This document shows, one piece after another, positions 59,460 through 64,000 of a stretch of DNA of 64,000 nucleotides. Each line of letters opens with the position of its first letter. The first letter of the stretch is position 1. Both the position numbers and the translations under genes were made by a program. The notes under the pieces were generated by a model. That model saw nothing but the letters and a program-made list of their open reading frames with translations. It ran no database searches and was not told the DNA's origin. Origin of the DNA: UBA7985 sp965661545 (GTDB lineage Bacteria; Pseudomonadota; Alphaproteobacteria; UBA7985); contig CBFIEF010000009.1 of assembly GCA_965661545.1 (NCBI GenBank), positions 1 to 64,000 of the forward strand, written 5' to 3'.

Positions 59460-60946
59460 CCTACGTTGTCTCCGTCTTTTGGATCATTCAGGTCGATCCA
59501 GATTGTCTTCAACTCGGTGTACTGGTCATGCGCGTGAATGCCGTTGTCACGCCCGCCAAAACCGGACTGTTTGTAGCCGCCAAAAGGCGTGGAGATGTCA
59601 CCTTCGCCATAGCAATTCACGGTCACCGTTCCCGCTCGAATATCTCGAGCCGCCCGAAGCGCCTTCCGGGCGTTCGCGGTGAAGACAGACGCGGCGAGCC
59701 CATAGTCGGTGTCATTGGCGACTTCAATCGCTTCGTCCATGGAGGCGACTTCGATCACACTCAGCACCGGACCAAAGATTTCCTCGACCGCGCGCGGATC
59801 AGTGCGGGAGACTTCATAGATCGTCGGCGGGCAATAAGGTCCGTCCATGGCACCGCCGATGAGCGCTTCGCCGGTAAGAAAAGACGCAACCTTGCTGCAA
59901 TGTTCTGTATCGATCAACGCACCTAAAGAATTGCTTGGGTCCAAAGGATCGCCAGTCTTCCAGTCTCGTACCCGCGCCAAAATCCGCTCCATCAGGGGGG
60001 CTTTCACGTCTTTATGGACGATCAGGCGGGAGTTGGCTGAGCAGTTTTCGCCCATATTCCAGAACGCCGCATTCACCAGGTTTTCGGCTACGTGGTCGAG
60101 GTTCTCTGCATCCTCAAGCACGACTGCCGGGTTCTTGCCGCCGCATTCCAGCACGACCTTCTTGAGATTGCTGTCTGCTGCATAGCGCAGAAAACGGCGA
60201 CCTGTTTCCGTCGAACCGGTGAAGCTTACCATGTCGACGTCTGGGTGCAGACCAATCGGCTCGCCCACTGACGGGCCATCGCCGGGCAGAACCTGCAGTA
60301 CACCGCGCGGAAGCCCAGCTTCTGCTGCCAGTTCCGCAACGCGCAGCGCGGTCATAGAGGTTTGCTCCGCAGGCTTCACAATGACCGAGCAACCCGCAGC
60401 CAGTGCCGGACCAATCTTCCACGCGAGCATGAGCAGCGGAAAGTTCCACGGTAACACAGCGCCCACAACGCCAATCGGCTCCCGCACGATCATGGAAATG
60501 GCACCATCACCGCTGGGGCCGGTCTGGTCATAAATCTTGTCTACCGCTTCGGCGTGCCACAGGATCGTATGGATGCTTTCAGGGATGTCGATGTTCTCGC
60601 AATCGGCAATCGGCTTGCCGCTCTCCAAGCTCTCGAGAACGGCCAACTCACGGCGGTTACGGGTCATAAGCTTTGACAACCGAACCAGCACACCCTTGCG
60701 CTCGGTCGGGTGCATTTTCGCCCAATGGCCTTGCTCAAACGCCTCCTTCGCCTTTTGAACCGCAAAGTCCACATCGTCAGCGTTGCAGGCCGCAATCTCA
60801 GCGAGGGTCTCACCGGTCGCTGGGTTGATCGATGTGAGTGTATCGCCGTGACCTGCTTGGTACTTGCCATCAATAAAGGCAGCACGCGGGTACACAAGGG
60901 CGTCGGCAATCGCCTGATATTCGTTCCGGGTCAGAAGGTCGCTCAT
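59456..60946 (-). CDS. Aldehyde dehydrogenase (PuuC-like)
   Basis: A 496-residue aldehyde dehydrogenase. The catalytic Glu is in VVLECGGKNPAVV near residue 265 and Cys in NMGENCSANSRL near residue 300. The C-terminal stretch VNCYGEGDISTPFGGYKQSG followed by IHAHDQYTELKTIW closely resembles PuuC, which oxidises gamma-glutamyl-aminobutyraldehyde, though the family is broad. It overlaps both neighbours by 4 bp. It would oxidise an aldehyde from the oxidase or aldolase-type step of this operon. Confidence 0.82.
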   Translation of the reverse strand: MSDLLTRNEYQAIADALVYPRAAFIDGKYQAGHGDTLTSINPATGETLAEIAACNADDVDFAVQKAKEAFEQGHWAKMHPTERKGVLVRLSKLMTRNRRELAVLESLESGKPIADCENIDIPESIHTILWHAEAVDKIYDQTGPSGDGAISMIVREPIGVVGAVLPWNFPLLMLAWKIGPALAAGCSVIVKPAEQTSMTALRVAELAAEAGLPRGVLQVLPGDGPSVGEPIGLHPDVDMVSFTGSTETGRRFLRYAADSNLKKVVLECGGKNPAVVLEDAENLDHVAENLVNAAFWNMGENCSANSRLIVHKDVKAPLMERILARVRDWKTGDPLDPSNSLGALIDTEHCSKVASFLTGEALIGGAMDGPYCPPTIYEVSRTDPRAVEEIFGPVLSVIEVASMDEAIEVANDTDYGLAASVFTANARKALRAARDIRAGTVTVNCYGEGDISTPFGGYKQSGFGGRDNGIHAHDQYTELKTIWIDLNDPKDGDNVG

Positions 60947-61881
60947 GGCTTTGCTCCAAGGCTCTTGGTCTGGCCAATGGACTGGCCAATGATCTGAGAA
61001 ATAGTGGTATTCATGGTGCGGATGACTTCGGCGAGTTCGCGTTTGTCGTCCTTGTTCAGCGGCTGCAGGGGGCGGCGGGGCGGTCCAGCATCAATGCCGC
61101 GCAGCGTCAAACCGTACTTGATGCACTGGACAAACTTCCCGCCCTGTTCGAGCACACGCATCAGCGGCATCATCGCGGACATGATTGCGCGGCCCTTGGT
61201 GAAGTCGCCCTCAACCGCACAGGCTTGATACAGCGCAATGTGCGCTTCTGGGGCGAAGTTCGACCCGGCACAGACCCACGACCGGGCACCCCAAGCGAAG
61301 AACTCAAGCGCCTGATCATCCATCCCGCAACTGAGCTGGATATGCGGGTAGTCGCGCGCCAGCATGTGCAGGCGGTTGGGGTCGCCAGAGCTTTCTTTGA
61401 TCGCGCAGAAGTTGGGGCTACGACCCAAGCGGTCCAGCGTCTCCTCATCCATGTTCACGCTCATGCGGCCCGGATAGTTGTACAGCATGGCCGGCAGGTT
61501 CGCGGCGCGATCGATGGCCAGCGCATGCAACGCAATCTCTCGGCCCGTTGGATAAGCATAGGGCGGCGTCGCAATCAGCAGCGCGTCGGCACCGATGTCT
61601 TTCGCTGCGCTGGCAAAGGCGATGCTGTCCTCGGTCCGGATGGCGCCGGTGCCGACAATCATTGGAACGCGCGCACCAATCATTTCCTTGGCCAGCCCCA
61701 TCATCTCCATACGCTCTTCAGAGGATTGGGCGTAATACTCACCCGTGGTCCCGGCGATGATTAAGCCATGAACCCCCGCATCAATCAGGTGGTCGATGGT
61801 CTCGGCCAGTCCCTCTCGGTTAAGGCTGAAGTCTTCGAAGTAAGGGGTGACGACGGGGGTATAAATACCTTCAAACTGCAT
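60943..61881 (-). CDS. Dihydrodipicolinate synthase-family aldolase/deaminase
   Basis: A 312-residue class I aldolase of the DapA/NanA superfamily. GTTGEYYAQSSEER near residue 45, Tyr in LYNYPGRMS near residue 135 and the Schiff-base Lys in CAIKESSGDPNRL near residue 161 are all present. Members include hydroxypyrroline-carboxylate deaminase, keto-acid aldolases and lyases. It is not likely to be the housekeeping DapA given its operon. ATG at 61881 is chosen; the gene overlaps the GntR gene by 11 bp and ALDH by 4 bp. Confidence 0.8.
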   Translation of the reverse strand: MQFEGIYTPVVTPYFEDFSLNREGLAETIDHLIDAGVHGLIIAGTTGEYYAQSSEERMEMMGLAKEMIGARVPMIVGTGAIRTEDSIAFASAAKDIGADALLIATPPYAYPTGREIALHALAIDRAANLPAMLYNYPGRMSVNMDEETLDRLGRSPNFCAIKESSGDPNRLHMLARDYPHIQLSCGMDDQALEFFAWGARSWVCAGSNFAPEAHIALYQACAVEGDFTKGRAIMSAMMPLMRVLEQGGKFVQCIKYGLTLRGIDAGPPRRPLQPLNKDDKRELAEVIRTMNTTISQIIGQSIGQTKSLGAKP

Positions 61882-62575
61882 GGCGTTTGGCTTCCAGTGA
61901 ATAAACGTCAACGGGCAGGGGATCGGGGCGCACGAAGCGCTCGAGTTGGTCGCGGGACAAGTCCCAGTGTTTCAGGGCGAGATCCAAGGATAGCGACGCT
62001 TCCCGGCTCTCGAATGCAGCGATCATGGCATCGTGTTGATCGATTGCCTGATGCACCAGCGACGTTTCTGCCGCTGAGGTGGGTCGGTAAAAGGTCTGAC
62101 TCATCCGCGTATGGTCGATCATCAACCTATTCAAACTGGCCACCAAATACGCGTTCTGAGCCATGTCACCAACAAGTCCATGAAATCGATGATTGCTCAG
62201 CGCTGCATCGCTGGCCTCACCAGCCTTGGCTGCCTTGGCAAAGGCGCGCTGAGTTTCTTTGAGTGCGTCAAGTTGCTGCAAACGCCAGTTCTCAGCCGCC
62301 AACCGCGAGATGTTGGCGTAAATCAGCGGAGCGGTCTGAAAAAACGTCCTCATAACCCCAACGTCCATCGAAGCCACCTTCGCCCCTCGGTTGTCCGTGA
62401 GCACGATATAGCCATCACCACTAAGCCGCTGCAGTACCTCGCGCAGGGGAGTGCGAGAGATGCCGTAGGCCTCACACAAGCTCGCCTCATCCAAATCCGT
62501 CCCCGGCTCGAGCGCGGTAGACAGGATCCGCTCACGCAGGCTCTGCAAACAGGAATGCTTCTTATTGGGGGACAC
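61871..62575 (-). CDS. GntR-family (FCD domain) regulator
   Basis: A 234-residue GntR regulator. The winged helix is at residues 10-75 (LRERILSTALEPGTDLDEAS, then YGISRTPLREVLQRLSGDGY). The all-helical FCD effector domain follows, with the metal-binding histidines in SNHRFHGLVGD and in SLVHQAIDQHDAMI. It is the first gene of the operon and overlaps the DHDPS-like gene by 11 bp. The GTATAC-N5-GTATAC element 33 bp before its start is probably its own operator. Confidence 0.83.
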   Translation of the reverse strand: MSPNKKHSCLQSLRERILSTALEPGTDLDEASLCEAYGISRTPLREVLQRLSGDGYIVLTDNRGAKVASMDVGVMRTFFQTAPLIYANISRLAAENWRLQQLDALKETQRAFAKAAKAGEASDAALSNHRFHGLVGDMAQNAYLVASLNRLMIDHTRMSQTFYRPTSAAETSLVHQAIDQHDAMIAAFESREASLSLDLALKHWDLSRDQLERFVRPDPLPVDVYSLEAKRHAV

Positions 62576-62607
62576 GATATCGAGGCTTCAGTTTAAGACA
62601 TCCATAC

Positions 62608-62624
62608 GTATACAGCGTGTATAC
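62608..62624. promoter_or_regulatory. Probable GntR operator GTATAC-N5-GTATAC
   Basis: Two GTATAC palindromes (62608-62613 and 62619-62624) separated by AGCGT, between the GntR gene and the divergent BASS transporter. FCD-type GntR proteins bind similar spaced half-sites such as TNGTNNNACNA. It may control both directions. Confidence 0.55.
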
Positions 62625-62754
62625 TCTTCCATCAAGCGTTTGAAGGTGTTCAGTAGACGGAGGCGATGCATAGGCACTCAGCTCTCCCTGTTTGCTTTTT
62701 AAGAGCAAATCGCCCAGGGGCTGAGACAAATGTATTTTTTGGGAGAAAGTTGGG

Positions 62755-63631
62755 ATGTTGGCGAATGTTGTGCTGCCTTTGGTCTTGGCGTTTATCATGT
62801 TTTCGTTGGGCATCGGGCTGACATTGCGGGACTTTCGGCGGGTTTTCACGCGGCCACGGGCCGTGGTTCTTGGTGTTCTTGCGCAGATGCTGGTTTTGCC
62901 GGTCGTAGCTTTTGTCCTGCTGCTGTTTTTTGACCTGCCACCCGCCTTCAAGGTTGGTGTGATGATCCTCAGCTTTGTCCCGGGCGGGACGACGTCCAAC
63001 ATGATCACTCGGTTGGCGCGCGGTGATGTCGCTCTGTCTGTGACGCTGACGGCAGTGGTTTCGATCGCGTTTGTTGTGACGTTGCCGTTTCTCATCCCTG
63101 CGGCGGTTGGCTTCTATCAGGGCGCAGAGCTTGGGTCCTCGATTCCGGTTTTCGAGCTGTTTCTCAAGGCCTTCCTGATCACCGCTGTCCCAGTGGCGAT
63201 TGGTGTGCTGCTGCGGCACTTTCTGCCCAATGCAATGGAAGTGATAACTCGGCCTGTTAGTATGGCTGCCACAGTCCTTTTTGTTGTGCTGGTGCTCGCA
63301 ATTTATCTCTACCAATCTGGACCTGCTGTTGGAGCAGTTGCCCGTCTTGGGACCGATGCTGATCCTGCTGAACGTGATCATGCTGGCACTTGGATGGACT
63401 ATCGCGAAGATTGGCGGACTGAGTGGCCGCCCGGCGACAACAATTGCGCTCGAGGCGGGGGTTCAGAACGCGGCACTGGGTATGGCGATCGGTGCCATTC
63501 TATGGGCCTCCTTGGGCGATGGATCCGTGCCCGATTTTAGTGTTTACGCTTTGCCGTCAGCAACCTACGGCGTGATGATGTATTTCGTCACCGCACCCTT
63601 CGTGTTGTGGCGTTTCATTGCCAATAAGTAG
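62755..63631 (+). pseudogene. Bile acid:sodium symporter (BASS) family transporter, frameshifted
   Basis: The whole stretch encodes a BASS-family permease of about 292 residues, but in two frames. Codons from ATG 62755 give the first half (MLANVVLPLVLAFIMFSLGI, then FVPGGTTSNMITRLARGDVA) up to LVLAI. After 63301 the family sequence continues one frame further on (TNLDLLLEQLPVLGPM, GLSGRPATTIALEAGVQNAA) to the stop at 63631. One extra T in TTT at 63302-63304 would explain it exactly. Without correction the first frame runs to 63540 with a nonsense tail. It may be a true null mutation or a sequencing error. It would import an organic anion and may belong with the divergent MttB operon. Confidence 0.8.
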
Positions 63632-63700
63632 CGGCCTCAATCGCTGGGTCGCCGTCTTGCTCTTGCGGACATGGCGACCCATGGCCTAAGGCTTAAGGCC

Positions 63701-64000
63701 ATGAAAACAGGCTCATCCAAAAGCACGCTGATTGTCGGGGCTGGCGTTGCCGGTCTTGCGACGGCTTTAGCGTTCCAACACAGGGGTTGGGATGTGCAGG
63801 TGGTCGAGCGTGCGGTGGCTCTGCGAGAGATTGGTGCAGGCATTCAGCTCTCGCCCAATGGGATGAAAGTTCTGCGTGCCTTGGGGTTGGAGGACGCCAT
63901 TCTCCAACGTGGATTTTTGCCAGAAGCGCTGGAAATGCGCATGGGCCGCAGTGGTTTTCCGATCTTTTGTTTACCGATCAAGAGCGCGGCGCAATTCCGC
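63701..64000 (+). CDS. FAD-dependent monooxygenase, N-terminal part (runs off the window)
   Basis: The first 100 codons of a class A flavoprotein monooxygenase (salicylate or 3-hydroxybenzoate hydroxylase type), open to the window end. The FAD-binding dinucleotide fold is LIVGAGVAGLATALAFQHRG at residues 10-29, followed by VVERAVALREIGAGIQLSPN, the usual region for this family. ATG at 63701 is the probable start; an earlier ATG at 63691 is out of frame. It likely hydroxylates an aromatic acid, which fits the ring-fission genes elsewhere in the window, but the rest of the protein is not visible. Confidence 0.75.
   Translation, partial: MKTGSSKSTLIVGAGVAGLATALAFQHRGWDVQVVERAVALREIGAGIQLSPNGMKVLRALGLEDAILQRGFLPEALEMRMGRSGFPIFCLPIKSAAQFR

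Noticed and set aside
60943..61881. Housekeeping dihydrodipicolinate synthase (dapA)
   Set aside because: It is embedded in a GntR-controlled catabolic operon and the superfamily covers many lyases, so lysine synthesis is unlikely.

Overview
This window looks like a chromosomal segment of a marine alphaproteobacterium, most like the Roseobacter group (inferred from gene content and gene order, not from a marker gene). It is GC-rich with tightly packed operons and is dominated by catabolism of small nitrogenous and aromatic compounds. No rRNA, tRNA, CRISPR array, prophage or intact insertion sequence was seen.

1-16084: methylated-amine and C1 island. On the minus strand mgsA-mgsB-mgsC-gmaS encode N-methylglutamate synthase and gamma-glutamylmethylamide synthetase. 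Divergent from them, dmmD-dmmA-dmmB-dmmC encode the haem-dependent dimethylamine N-demethylase. Then come a cupin-type XRE regulator, trimethylamine monooxygenase (tmm), a ScfR/RamB-like regulator, a degenerate DUF442-like protein, a class V aminotransferase, a 56-residue membrane protein and a FolD-like protein with altered catalytic residues. Trimethylamine is oxidised to TMAO by Tmm, dimethylamine is demethylated with formaldehyde passed to tetrahydrofolate (DmmD) and on to the FolD-like enzyme, and monomethylamine enters GmaS/MgsABC. Two expected steps, TMAO demethylase (Tdm) and N-methylglutamate dehydrogenase (MgdABCD), are not in the window.

15401-28741: a methyltransferase, a P450, DMT and MFS exporters, choline sulfatase (betC) with a LysR regulator that has no ordinary start codon, a hydantoinase/oxoprolinase pair (hyuA/hyuB) and a GH3 glycosidase.

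28774-36048: a TAXI-type TRAP transporter, a MarR regulator and the lower 4,5-cleavage pathway of protocatechuate/gallate (galB, galC/ligK, galD, ligI). The products convert 2-pyrone-4,6-dicarboxylate to pyruvate and oxaloacetate. No ring-cleavage dioxygenase is present.

36067-37066: a scar with the C-terminal remnant of a DNA cytosine methyltransferase and hairpin-bearing repeats. 37078-47137: two modules built on luciferase-like flavin oxidoreductases. One has ALDH, LLM, DUF1185, alpha/beta hydrolase and a TPP enzyme with a divergent LysR; the other has LLM, alpha/beta hydrolase and an epimerase.

47138-54402: a 1.1 kb stretch without a recognisable gene, then the urea ABC transporter urtABCDE and a small membrane protein. 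55083-62575: a seven-gene overlapping operon (GntR, DHDPS-like, PuuC-like ALDH, non-pyrrolysine MttB-family methyltransferase, two SDRs, PuuB-like FAD oxidase), the best candidate here for an undescribed pathway. The window ends with a frameshifted BASS-family transporter and the start of a FAD monooxygenase.
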